A stretch of DNA of 34,840 nt from Dorea sp. AF36-15AT (GCF_003477705.1 NZ_QUDV01000013.1:1-34840), one strand, 5' to 3'; positions 23,858 through 34,633 are shown, numbered from the stretch's first letter. Made by a program: numbers and translations. Notes: generated by a model from the sequence alone, not told the origin.

Positions 23858-24676
23858 TTATTTCTTTACATGAAGATCCATGCTTCCGGATCGGAAGCCT
23901 TCCAGATCCACTGTAATGTAATCATAGCCCAGATTTTTTAATTTCGCAACAATCTGCTCGCAATGCTCCAACAAATGAGGCATCTCGTTCACATCCACTT
24001 CAATTCTTGCAACATCATTATGAATGCGCAGACGCACATTGTAGAAACCCAGACTTCTGATAAATACTTCTCCCTCGTCAACCTTTCTCATAGCCTCATA
24101 CGAAATACGTGTTCCATACGGGAATCTGGTTGCAAGACATGGCATAGACGGCTTATTCGATACGGATACGCCAAGCTCTCCCGCCAGCTTTCTGACCTCT
24201 GCTTTCGTCATTCCTGCTTCCGCTAATGGACTGTGGATGCCAAGTTCACGAATTGCCCGAAGACCCGGGCGATATACATGCAGGTCATCCTCATTAGTTC
24301 CTTCCATCATAACAGACACGCCAAGTTTCTCGCCCTCTTCTATCAGATTACGAAACAGATATTTCTTACAGCGATAGCAACGATCCACCGGATTATCCAG
24401 AATATCCGCACCTTTCAGTTCATCAATCTCAAGCACCCGGAATTCTGCTCCAATCTGCTCTGCTGTTACCCTCGCATCCTCTACTTCTCCCATCGGATGG
24501 AGCATCGTATGCATCATAATACCATATACCTGATGTCCAGTTTTCGCAGCTGCCTGCACCGCAAGCTTCAGGATCAGACTACTGTCTACTCCTCCTGAAA
24601 ATGCAACCAACATATCTCCCTGTGCATATACAAGCATCTGTTCCTGTAGTTTTTGTTTCTTCTCTTCATACGTCAT
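23858..24676 (-). CDS. larE: LarE, sulfur transferase for nickel-pincer cofactor synthesis
   Basis: 272 residues. An ATP-pyrophosphatase PP-loop, AFSGGVDSSLIL, lies near 25-36; the nucleotide-binding region is followed by EGTNEDDLHVYRPGLRA, KPSMPCLATRFPYG and a C-terminal LarE domain with RIEVDVNEM. LarE activates the pyridinium carboxylates by adenylylation and inserts sulfur to make the thiocarboxylates. Cys100 and Cys103 (DRCYRCK) plus Cys180 (PCLATR) are all present; LarE proteins with three such cysteines have been reported to hold an iron-sulfur cluster, unlike the single-Cys sacrificial type. I start at the ATG of MTYEEK with AGGAGG 9 bases upstream; a longer frame adds 14 residues without support. 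Confidence 0.92.
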   Translation of the reverse strand: MTYEEKKQKLQEQMLVYAQGDMLVAFSGGVDSSLILKLAVQAAAKTGHQVYGIMMHTMLHPMGEVEDARVTAEQIGAEFRVLEIDELKGADILDNPVDRCYRCKKYLFRNLIEEGEKLGVSVMMEGTNEDDLHVYRPGLRAIRELGIHSPLAEAGMTKAEVRKLAGELGVSVSNKPSMPCLATRFPYGTRISYEAMRKVDEGEVFIRSLGFYNVRLRIHNDVARIEVDVNEMPHLLEHCEQIVAKLKNLGYDYITVDLEGFRSGSMDLHVKK

Positions 24677-24742
24677 GTCACCTATCCTCCTGCCATCATT
24701 GTCTGTCATAGTGACCATATACGAATCCTGTTCTTTTTAAGT

Positions 24743-26074
24743 TTATTTCTCCACAGTATCCGTTGCTGCACTTGCTATGCGCCATGCCTTCTGAAATGAC
24801 ATATTATGCGTTTTGCAGAGTTCCACCACACTGTCATATTCCGGATACGCTCGGATTTCTTCTCCGATCCGGCATACCTTAACCTGTACTTTTCCATATG
24901 GTGTATCTATCTGTCTGATTTCCCTCGGAAGTATTGTGCGCTCCATACGACACCTGCGCACGCCAATTGTCGTAGTGTTACAGAACAATATATTCTGCAA
25001 TTTATCAACATCCTGCTCCCGGCAGATTATATTAATCTGAACCGCCGGACGGTTCTTTTTCATATAAATAGGTGTATAATATACATCCCTTGCACCTGCA
25101 GCAAAAAGTTCATCCATCACAAAACCAAGGACTTCTCCACTGCAATCGTCCAGATTGCTCTCGAGACGCCATATTGTATCTGCCGCTTCCGCACTTCCAC
25201 TTTCCAGCAGCATTGCTCTCAATATACCGGTACCCTCATATTCTCTTTTTCCTGCACCCATTCCAATCTTTACAATACGACAGGCCTGCGGTAACTTGTC
25301 TGATGTACGTACTGCTGCCACAATCGCAGCTCCTGTCGGTGTCACCAGTTCTCCCTGCACACCTGTCGGCTTCAAAGTTAGTCCATGTGCCTGTGCGATA
25401 TTAACTACCGCCGGAACCGGTACTGGAATAATGCCATGCTGACAGCGAATAGAGCCCTGACCTTCACACAGAAACGGTACAATCACTTCCGTGATATCCA
25501 GATTATCCAGACATACTGCCACTGCAAGAATATCTACAATAGAATCTACTGCTCCTACCTCATGGAAATGTACCTGATCTGCCGGTACGCCGTGTGCCTT
25601 TGATTCCGCTTCCGCAAGTATCTGGAAAATACGGACAGCAGTCTCCTTTGCACGTTCTGTCATATCTGCATGCTCAATAATATGTAAGATTTCATGAAGC
25701 CCTCGGTGCTCATGATGATGTCCATGATCGTGATGATGCTCGTGACTGTGGTCATGGTGGTGATGCTCGTGTGTGTGTACACTTCCATCCTCGTGTACAT
25801 GCTCATGGTCATGTGTGTGCTGATGATCATGCCCATGCAGATACTCCATATCATGGTCATGGTTCTCATGTTCCGCATCCAATATCACATCAAAATCACA
25901 GACATCTAATCCTGACTTTACTTTTCTTGTAACTGCTATCTCAAAGCCTCCCACCGGAAGGCTTGCAAGTGCTTTTCTTAATATCTGCTCGTCTGCCCCC
26001 AGATCCAGCAGTGCTGCAACCGTCATATCACCGCTGATGCCGGAATAGCATTCCAAATATAACTGTCTATTCAT
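24743..26074 (-). CDS. larC: LarC, nickel insertase, uninterrupted form with His-rich domain
   Basis: 443 residues. LYLECYSGISGDMTVAALLDLGA is typical of LarC; shown here in pieces, ECYSGISGDM lies at 8-17. A strongly His-rich region runs about 69-124 (alternating H-D-H-E), then the core with VHFHEVGAVDSIVDILAVAV, GELVTPTGAAIV and NLDDCSGEVLGFVMDELFAAGARDVYY. LarC places nickel into the pincer nucleotide in a CTP-dependent reaction. In Lactobacillus plantarum larC is split into larC1 and larC2 joined by programmed frameshift; here it is a single frame. ATG at 26074 is chosen (AGGTGG upstream) over an in-frame GTG three codons earlier. It lies between larB and larE. Confidence 0.93.
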   Translation of the reverse strand: MNRQLYLECYSGISGDMTVAALLDLGADEQILRKALASLPVGGFEIAVTRKVKSGLDVCDFDVILDAEHENHDHDMEYLHGHDHQHTHDHEHVHEDGSVHTHEHHHHDHSHEHHHDHGHHHEHRGLHEILHIIEHADMTERAKETAVRIFQILAEAESKAHGVPADQVHFHEVGAVDSIVDILAVAVCLDNLDITEVIVPFLCEGQGSIRCQHGIIPVPVPAVVNIAQAHGLTLKPTGVQGELVTPTGAAIVAAVRTSDKLPQACRIVKIGMGAGKREYEGTGILRAMLLESGSAEAADTIWRLESNLDDCSGEVLGFVMDELFAAGARDVYYTPIYMKKNRPAVQINIICREQDVDKLQNILFCNTTTIGVRRCRMERTILPREIRQIDTPYGKVQVKVCRIGEEIRAYPEYDSVVELCKTHNMSFQKAWRIASAATDTVEK

Positions 26075-26092
26075 CCTGTCCACCTATAACCT

Positions 26093-26836
26093 TTATTTTA
26101 CTGCAAGCCGGTTGATCTGTGTTGCCATATATCCGGCTCCATATCCGTTATCAATATTTACCACAGCAATTCCATTTGCACAGGAATTGATCATAGTAAG
26201 AAGCGCCGATAATCCGTGCATACTTGCACCATAGCCGACCGAAGTCGGCACTGCGATCACCGGATTACTCACCAGTCCGCCAACTACGCTTGCCAGTGCG
26301 CCTTCCATGCCAGCCACTGCCACAACACAGTTCGCCTCCTGAACGGTATCAAGCTGCGCTAATAATCTATGCACACCGCTGACACCCACATCGTAAATCC
26401 GATCTACATTTGCACCAAAAAATTCTGCTGTCTGAGCTGCCTCTTCTGCTACCGGGATATCCGCAGTACCTGCACTGCAGATTGCGATTTTACCAATATG
26501 TTCCTTATCTTCTTTTTCGATTTTCAAAATATGAGAAATCGGATCATACACGACCTGCGGAAGCACCTGTTTTACAATCTCATACTGATGCTCACTTGCC
26601 CGTGTTCCGAATACTTCTCCATTTTCATCATACAATTTCTGATAAATGGATGCCAGAAATTCATCCGGCTTACCACTGCAATACACAACTTCCGGAAAAC
26701 CGGAGCGGATCTCCCTGTGCGAATCCAGCTTGGCATAGCCCATTTCTTCATACGGCTGCTTCCGCAAATGCTTCTCCGCTTCCTCTATCTCTATTGTTCC
26801 ATTTTTCACCTGTTCAAGTAAATCTTTCACATTCAT
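26093..26836 (-). CDS. larB: LarB, pyridinium dicarboxylate synthase
   Basis: 247 residues. The C-terminal half carries the PurE-like core of LarB: KIAICSAGTADIPVAEEA, IYDVGVSGVHRLLAQLD, VAVAGMEGALASVVGGLV and AVPTSVGYGASMHGLSALL. The N-terminal half (residues 1-110) begins MNVKDLLEQVKNGTIEIEEAE as usual. LarB carboxylates nicotinic acid adenine dinucleotide at C5 and cleaves the phosphoanhydride, the first step to the nickel-pincer nucleotide. CAGGAAA precedes the ATG. The stop is about 18 bases before the larC start, so it heads the biosynthesis block after the AraC regulator. Confidence 0.93.
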   Translation of the reverse strand: MNVKDLLEQVKNGTIEIEEAEKHLRKQPYEEMGYAKLDSHREIRSGFPEVVYCSGKPDEFLASIYQKLYDENGEVFGTRASEHQYEIVKQVLPQVVYDPISHILKIEKEDKEHIGKIAICSAGTADIPVAEEAAQTAEFFGANVDRIYDVGVSGVHRLLAQLDTVQEANCVVAVAGMEGALASVVGGLVSNPVIAVPTSVGYGASMHGLSALLTMINSCANGIAVVNIDNGYGAGYMATQINRLAVK

Positions 26837-26914
26837 TTGTAATTTCCTGCCTTCCGTTTATCTTATCATATTTCGTTTTCACATTGAACCTCAAGAAAAT
26901 GCTTCTTTCGTCTG

Positions 26915-28168
26915 TTAAATATTTTCGATCCCTTGAAAACGCATATTTGTACGGAATTTTCCCGGCGTGATATGACGAATCATGATAAAATTACGGGACA
27001 ATGTTTTTTCCGTATTGTATCCAACTTCCAATGCAATATCTAAAATAGTTTTATCCGTTGTCAGGAGCAACTCCGACGCTTTGTTTACCCGGATATAATT
27101 CAAATATCCATGAAAGGTCATTTCTACCTGATACAGCAAAATACGATTCAGATTCTTCATTGTCACACCAAATTTTCTGCTCAGATCACTGCCTTTCAAA
27201 TCTTCTGCATAATGTCTGTAAATATATGCCACAATCTCATAATATACTTTTCGATCACTGATACGACACTGATCTCCAATCCTCTGATAGGTTTTTCTAT
27301 ATTCGCTGACCTTCATGCCAGTTCTTGCCTTGAATACTTTGCTGATATGTGCACCGTCTACAAATCCCAGTATCTCTGCCAGTTCTTCCAGCGTAAGATC
27401 CGTATATAGTAGGTAATTCATTGTTCGTCCGATCCTCATCTCATTTATCAGATCAAAGAATGATAATCCCGTCGTCTTTTTAATATAAGTTCCGATTGCG
27501 GATTCGCTCATATAGAATTTATGTGAAAGCTGTTCCAATGTTATCCGTTCATTAAGATGTGAATACAGATACAGAAAAATTTCACTGGCATCAATCGTCT
27601 CCCACTTCTTTTTCGTTTTTTTCTCATAGCGCATCAGCACAAGCATAATCTCAACCAACTTATTTGTAATAAACAAGTTCCTTAATGCTCTGTCTTCTTC
27701 GTTCTCCTCTACTTCGTCTGCTGTATACATCTCATGCACTTCATCTTCTAACTGCATAAACAGTATCTGCATCTGCTGATATGCCCTGTCATGTAGCTCT
27801 ATCATCGGATGTGCTGTAATTCTGTGCAATATCGACATCTCTATACTCCCGGGATTATAAAATGTCTTAATAATCTCATTAACATTATCGTAATAATATA
27901 CAACCAGATAGAACGTAATCGGCTTCTTTACCTCAATCACTTCTGTAATCTGCCACGGCAAAATGCCTACACAGCAGCCTTTTTTTAAACAGTATTCTTT
28001 ATTATTAATCAAGACTACTGCTTCCCCTTCATTGATTAACCATATACGAGCCATAGAATGCAGAATCGGCGATGTCGGAGTTGAGATGGTCTCTGTCTCA
28101 AAGCTGCATATCATCGGCTCTGAAGTATTTCTGTCACAAAAATTCTGTATCGTAATTAAATCCGACAT
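26915..28168 (-). CDS. AraC-family regulator with two HTH domains
   Basis: 417 residues. A cupin-like N-terminal sensor region (EAVVLINNKEYCLKKGCCVGILPW) spans about 40-110. Two complete AraC-type DNA-binding domains follow: the first about 200-300 (ITLEQLSHKFYMSESAIG and LTLEELAEILGFVDGAHIS), the second about 310-410 (DLSRKFGVTMKNLNRI and ILDIALEVGYNTEKTLSRNF, ending PGKFRTN). Doubled HTH units are uncommon in this family. AAAGGAGG precedes the ATG. It lies 78 bases upstream of larB on the same strand, so it likely controls the lar unit. The inducer is unknown; ornithine, arginine or nickel are guesses. Confidence 0.85.
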   Translation of the reverse strand: MSDLITIQNFCDRNTSEPMICSFETETISTPTSPILHSMARIWLINEGEAVVLINNKEYCLKKGCCVGILPWQITEVIEVKKPITFYLVVYYYDNVNEIIKTFYNPGSIEMSILHRITAHPMIELHDRAYQQMQILFMQLEDEVHEMYTADEVEENEEDRALRNLFITNKLVEIMLVLMRYEKKTKKKWETIDASEIFLYLYSHLNERITLEQLSHKFYMSESAIGTYIKKTTGLSFFDLINEMRIGRTMNYLLYTDLTLEELAEILGFVDGAHISKVFKARTGMKVSEYRKTYQRIGDQCRISDRKVYYEIVAYIYRHYAEDLKGSDLSRKFGVTMKNLNRILLYQVEMTFHGYLNYIRVNKASELLLTTDKTILDIALEVGYNTEKTLSRNFIMIRHITPGKFRTNMRFQGIENI

Positions 28169-28191
28169 TCTCCCATATCCTCCTTTAATCT

Positions 28192-28218
28192 ATGTCATAT
28201 GTTCTAATTATATGACAT
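28192..28218 (-). promoter_or_regulatory. Inverted-repeat operator over the promoter of the AraC-lar unit
   Basis: ATGTCATAT (28192-28200) and ATATGACAT (28210-28218) form a perfect 9-bp inverted repeat with a 9-base spacer. On the minus strand it overlaps a TATAAT -10; the -35 is weak, as expected for an activated promoter. It is not a NikR box: GTATGA/TCATAC half-sites would be in the opposite orientation. Confidence 0.65.
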
Positions 28219-28318
28219 CAAAATAATCTAACCGGACATTTTTCTTCTGTTCTTCTGTATTTTAATCTTATTGATAGCAAATAAGAGACAACGACGTTAT
28301 CTCTTTTATATCATATTG

Positions 28319-28378
28319 GAGCAGAGAAAGCCCTAAAAACAATTTCCTACTTATAACTGTTTTCAGAGCTTTCTGCTC
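28319..28378 (-). terminator. Long hairpin downstream of the CsoR-like gene
   Basis: GAGCAGAGAAAGC (28319-28331) pairs with GCTTTCTGCTC (28368-28378) with minor mismatches, extended inward by AAAACA/TGTTTT. It lies about 12 bases after the stop at 28390. A second short stem (AAGAGA/TCTCTT) is at about 28283-28306. Confidence 0.55.
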
Positions 28379-28389
28379 TTTATATGAAA

Positions 28390-28821
28390 CTATTTCATAA
28401 ATTGATCGATAGCTTTATTTAACTGCTCGATTGCTTCCATATCATGCTCTTTAACTGCTTCTACAATGCAGTGATTCATATGGTTCTTTAACACTACCTT
28501 ACCTGTATTATTAATTGCAGAACGCACTGCTGCAAGCTGAATAAGGACCTCACTGCAATCTGCATCTCTTTCCACCATACGTTTCACAGCTTCCAGATGA
28601 CCGATAGCTTTGGCAAGACGGTTCACAACTGCTTTCTTTTCTTTCTCACTGTGCACATGATGATGTCCATGTTCTCCATGTCCATGCTCGTGGCTATGCT
28701 CCCCATCATGATCGTGCGGATGATCATGCGAGTGTTCGTGACTGTGCTCGTGTGCAATTCCCAGCTCATGCAATTCTTCATGCGTATATTTCTTTTTTGT
28801 CTGTGCATTCTCTGTATTCAT
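28390..28821 (-). CDS. CsoR/RcnR-family metal-sensing repressor with His-rich N terminus
   Basis: 143 residues. Residues 23-57 are an alternating His/Glu/Asp/Gly tract with about 18 histidines. The C-terminal part is the all-helical DUF156 fold: KAVVNRLAKAIGHLEAVKRM, Cys89, then His114 and Cys118. The Cys-x24-His-x3-Cys spacing equals that of Mycobacterium CsoR (Cys36, His61, Cys65), a copper(I) site; nickel-sensing RcnR has His in place of the last Cys. The His tract is not part of the core family and could store or sense nickel, zinc or copper. ATG of MNTENA chosen (GAGTGG upstream). Transcribed after the HAD gene with a 26-base gap. Confidence 0.82.
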   Translation of the reverse strand: MNTENAQTKKKYTHEELHELGIAHEHSHEHSHDHPHDHDGEHSHEHGHGEHGHHHVHSEKEKKAVVNRLAKAIGHLEAVKRMVERDADCSEVLIQLAAVRSAINNTGKVVLKNHMNHCIVEAVKEHDMEAIEQLNKAIDQFMK

Positions 28822-28847
28822 ATCAACCACTCTTTTCTGTATTACTC

Positions 28848-29639
28848 TTATCCTGCAATGTTCAGGATCTCTCGAAGCTTCTTCAATACCGCATCGTCTT
28901 TCATTTCTCCGATTACCTGCGAAGCCGTCTCCTTTAATCTTGTGCTCGCCGCTGCAACAGCATAACTATGCGCTGCATTCTGGAGCATCGGAATGTCATT
29001 ATCTGCATTACCGAATGCTACTGTATCTTCTCTGCCAATACCATAATGCCCCTGCATAATAGACAACGCTTTTCCTTTGTTACAGCCTTTTGCCATAAAG
29101 TCCAGAAAACACTCTCCCGCCATACATACTTCCATGACGTCTGACCATTTTTCCTGCATGCACCGTTCCACAGCCGGATCAATTCCTTCCTCTCGCCATA
29201 CCGATATCTTACAGATATCTTTTATGCCACGCATATCATCCGTATATTCTCCTACATACGGATACGTCTTCATATGTTCAAAATACTTTTCATGACCATA
29301 TTCGAAATAAGCAATGTCTGGCTTACACGCCATAATAGAATAGCCTTCCAGCTCATGTATGTCATCAATCAATTCTGTATATAGCTCATATGGTAATTTC
29401 ATCGATGTCTGATATTGACTGCTCCAGATATCTGTACCATTATCTGCCAGGATAAAAATCTCATCTAACACAGGTTCAAACAGCTTCCTTACACAAGGCT
29501 TCTGTCTTCCGCTTGCCACGCCAAAGATAATGCCTCTTTTTCTACATTCACGAATTATATCATAATATTCCGGATTGATCTCACTTCCCGCTTCCGGCAC
29601 TAATGTATCATCCACATCTGTAACAATCAGTTTTACCAT
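28848..29639 (-). CDS. Cof-type HAD phosphatase
   Basis: 263 residues. HAD motif I is LIVTDVDDTLV at residues 4-14 (Asp nucleophile and acid), with VASGRQKP (motif II), a C2 cap in the middle, a conserved KG before the last domain (GCNKGKALSIM) and VAFGNADNDIPML as motif IV. These soluble enzymes dephosphorylate sugar phosphates, FMN or related compounds; substrate cannot be told. The start is the ATG with AAGGAG 6 bases upstream. A longer reading frame (32 more residues) lacks a site and is Cys/basic-rich in an unlikely way. First gene of a two-gene unit with the CsoR-like repressor. Confidence 0.85.
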   Translation of the reverse strand: MVKLIVTDVDDTLVPEAGSEINPEYYDIIRECRKRGIIFGVASGRQKPCVRKLFEPVLDEIFILADNGTDIWSSQYQTSMKLPYELYTELIDDIHELEGYSIMACKPDIAYFEYGHEKYFEHMKTYPYVGEYTDDMRGIKDICKISVWREEGIDPAVERCMQEKWSDVMEVCMAGECFLDFMAKGCNKGKALSIMQGHYGIGREDTVAFGNADNDIPMLQNAAHSYAVAAASTRLKETASQVIGEMKDDAVLKKLREILNIAG

Positions 29640-29806
29640 TTTTCTTCTCCTTTTCGATTTATCCATGTAATAGTTTAATTGATACCAGTCTTCAATGCAA
29701 GAGCATAATCTGCACACTTGATTCTGTTGCTGCAAAAGACTATACTAAAAGATACCGACAATTCACATTGTCACATATATAAGTCATTTATAAGAGAGGT
29801 ATACTA

Positions 29807-30355
29807 ATGAAAATAATGATTGCATCTGACATTCACGGAAGTGCTTATTATCTGGAACAGCTTCTTAATCGTTATGATGAAGAGAATCCGGATAAACTCC
29901 TTCTTCTTGGAGACATTCTTTACCATGGTCCGCGCAATGATCTGCCAAAGGGTTACGCCCCAAAGGACGTCATCCTTCTGCTGAATACACACAAAGAAGA
30001 GATTCTCTGTGTGCGTGGCAACTGCGATACCGAAGTTGACCAGATGGTTCTGGATTTTCCAATCCTTGCAGACTACTGCATTTTATATGAAAAAGGACAC
30101 ATGATCTTTGCCACCCATGGTCATCATTATAATATGGAGACTCCTCCAATGCTGAAAAAAGGTGATATTCTGCTCCATGGGCACACGCATGTACCTGTAT
30201 CCGAAGAATTTGACGAACGCATTTATCTAAATCCTGGTTCTGTATCCATTCCCAAAAATGGAAGTGCACACAGCTACATGATGTTGGAAGACGGTCTGTT
30301 CACCTGGAAAGACCTGGATGGAAACAGCTATAAGACATATCGAATGGAGTCATAA
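29807..30355 (+). CDS. yfcE: YfcE-type calcineurin-like phosphodiesterase
   Basis: 182 residues with the full metallophosphoesterase set: ASDIHGS (5-11), LLGDILYHGPRN, VRGNCDTE, FATHGHHYN and LLHGHTHVP, which bind two metals. YfcE in E. coli is a manganese-dependent phosphodiesterase on artificial substrates; its natural substrate is unknown. AAGAGAGG precedes the ATG. It is the first of three plus-strand genes with azlC and azlD, with only 2 bases before azlC, so they are probably coexpressed although no direct functional link is evident. Confidence 0.9.
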   Translation: MKIMIASDIHGSAYYLEQLLNRYDEENPDKLLLLGDILYHGPRNDLPKGYAPKDVILLLNTHKEEILCVRGNCDTEVDQMVLDFPILADYCILYEKGHMIFATHGHHYNMETPPMLKKGDILLHGHTHVPVSEEFDERIYLNPGSVSIPKNGSAHSYMMLEDGLFTWKDLDGNSYKTYRMES

Positions 30356-30357
30356 TC

Positions 30358-31101
30358 ATGAATCGTAATAAAAATGCATTTTTCAACGGTGTGCGTGATG
30401 GTATTCCGATTGCTCTTGGATATTTTGCAGTAGCTTTTTCACTTGGTATTGTTGCCAGACGTGCCGGATTAAGTCCGATTCAGGGATTTCTCTCCAGTCT
30501 TCTTAATCATGCTTCTGCTGGCGAATACGCAGAATTTACTGTAATCATGGCAAATGCTCCTTATGTGGAAATGGCTTTTGTCATTCTGATTACCAATATC
30601 CGTTACCTGCTAATGAGCTGTGCACTGAGTCAAAAATTCAACGCCAACACACCTTTGCTTCACCGTTTTATGGTAGGCTTCGGTATAACAGACGAAATCT
30701 TTGGCATTTCCATTTCACGTGCAGGTAATCTGAATCCCTGGTATTCCTACGGAGCTATATTCATTGCTCTGCCGGCATGGTCAGTTGGAACCGCGCTTGG
30801 AATTGTTGCCGGTAATATCCTTCCGGTTTCTATTGTCAGCGCACTAAGTGTAGCACTGTATGGCATGTTCTTAGCGATCATCATTCCACCTTCCAAAAAG
30901 GACAAGGTTGTTGGTGGTATCGTTATTGCAGGTTTCCTGATCAGCTATATCGTATCGAAGATTCCGCAGCTGAACAATGTATCTGACAGTATGAAAATAA
31001 GTGTAATCACAATCATCATATCCGGACTTGCAGCATTCTTCTTCCCTATACCTAAAGAAAATGAGCCCGCCGATACTGATATTACGCAGGAGGAAGCATA
31101 G
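30358..31101 (+). CDS. azlC: AzlC family branched-chain amino acid exporter, large subunit
   Basis: 247 residues with about seven hydrophobic segments. AzlC signature sequences seen are GVRDGIPIALGYFAVAFSLGIVA at the N terminus (in part: IPIALGYFAVAFSLG), GFLSSLLNHASAGEYAEF, LITNIRYLLMSCALS and GITDEIFGIS. With AzlD it forms an exporter for valine, leucine, isoleucine and their analogues. GGAG lies 8 bases upstream of the ATG inside the yfcE 3' end. Three bases separate its stop from the azlD start. Confidence 0.93.
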   Translation: MNRNKNAFFNGVRDGIPIALGYFAVAFSLGIVARRAGLSPIQGFLSSLLNHASAGEYAEFTVIMANAPYVEMAFVILITNIRYLLMSCALSQKFNANTPLLHRFMVGFGITDEIFGISISRAGNLNPWYSYGAIFIALPAWSVGTALGIVAGNILPVSIVSALSVALYGMFLAIIIPPSKKDKVVGGIVIAGFLISYIVSKIPQLNNVSDSMKISVITIIISGLAAFFFPIPKENEPADTDITQEEA

Positions 31102-31104
31102 ACC

Positions 31105-31422
31105 ATGACACACAATATTTATTTATACATACTCGTAGCGGCACTGGTGTCTACGTTGATCCGGGTAATTCCGCTCACACTAATAAAAGGAAAGATACAG
31201 AATCCATTTCTCCGCTCTTTCCTCTACTATGTACCATACGCAACACTGGCTGTTATGACATTTCCAGCCATTATTACCGCACCACAGCTTCCGATTGCCG
31301 GCATTCTCGCACTGATTGTAGGTGTAGTGGCAGCCTGGCACGGTATGAATATGATGGGGATTGCAGCGCTTTGTTGTGTCGTCGTATTCTTTATCGAAAA
31401 TGTAGCTGTGAATTTCTTTTAA
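31105..31422 (+). CDS. azlD: AzlD family branched-chain amino acid exporter, small subunit
   Basis: 105 residues, four hydrophobic segments: YLYILVAALVSTLIRVIPL, then SFLYYVPYATLAVMTFPAI, then an Ile/Ala/Val/Leu-rich stretch, then a C-terminal IAALCCVVVFFIENV. This is the small partner of AzlC. GGAGGA sits upstream of the ATG. It is the last gene before a degenerate gene remnant on the opposite strand. Confidence 0.92.
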   Translation: MTHNIYLYILVAALVSTLIRVIPLTLIKGKIQNPFLRSFLYYVPYATLAVMTFPAIITAPQLPIAGILALIVGVVAAWHGMNMMGIAALCCVVVFFIENVAVNFF

Positions 31423-31443
31423 CTGACCAGCGATTTTTCTTCT

Positions 31444-31554
31444 TTATCTTTTGATCAGAACAACTGCTACGTCATTTACATTTGTACCTGTAGCTCCGGT
31501 CTTAATAAGCCCATCCACACATTCCAATGCGTGGTAAGCATCATTTGACCGGAG
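31444..31554 (-). pseudogene. C-terminal remnant of a type-2 glycerate kinase (MOFRL)
   Basis: On the minus strand the frame ending at TAA 31444-31446 reads, in pieces, SNDAYHALECVDGLIKTG then ATGTNVNDVAVVLIKR. This is the conserved end of MOFRL-type glycerate kinases (TGPTGTNVNDVAV in the family). Only about 37 codons remain; upstream the frame runs into the tRNA-Asn terminator and then the rRNA operon. The 5' part of the gene is therefore missing. The missing N-terminal portion could lie elsewhere in the genome if this is an rRNA-operon rearrangement joint. Confidence 0.8.
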
Positions 31555-31564
31555 CTTTTCATAT

Positions 31565-31601
31565 ACAAAAAACCTGTAAAAACTTACGCTTCTACAGGTT
31601 T
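31565..31601 (-). terminator. Terminator of the rRNA/tRNA-Asn transcript
   Basis: Minus strand AACCTGTA pairs with TACAGGTT around a 14-base loop, followed by six T. It lies 5 bases beyond tRNA-Asn. Confidence 0.85.
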
Positions 31602-31605
31602 ATAA

Positions 31606-31677
31606 CTCCCCGAGTTGGGCTCGAACCAACAACCCCACGGTTAACAGCCGTGTGCTCTACCATTGAGCTATCGAGGA
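31606..31677 (-). tRNA. tRNA-Asn (GTT)
   Basis: Minus strand. Acceptor TCCTCGA pairs with TCGGGGA (one G-U), discriminator G. The D arm is AGCTCAATGGTAGAGC, the anticodon loop CTGTTAA gives GTT, and the T arm is GTTGG-TTCGAGC-CCAAC. It follows 23S directly in the rRNA transcript. No CCA is encoded. Confidence 0.95.
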
Positions 31678-31690
31678 ATATTCAATTAAT

Positions 31691-31717
31691 ATGTACCTTC
31701 AAAACTGCATACAAGAA
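31691..31717 (-). repeat. 3' arm of the 23S processing stem
   Basis: This 27-base segment is the inverted complement of 34807-34833 with two mismatches. The two flank the 23S gene, so the transcript can fold into a long stem, the usual RNase III target in pre-23S. Confidence 0.8.
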
Positions 31718-31745
31718 ACTCTACATCTTCTTACCTATCTCCGTC

Positions 31746-34633
<2,888 letters not shown>

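Noticed and set aside
25660..25909. Met/Ile/Thr- or Val/Met-rich frames opposite and within larC
   Set aside because: Frame-shifted readings of the His-rich larC segment; low complexity only.
28192..28218. NikR operator
   Set aside because: The half-sites are in the reverse orientation (TCATAT...ATATGA) and the spacing differs from the known GTATGA-N16-TCATAC.
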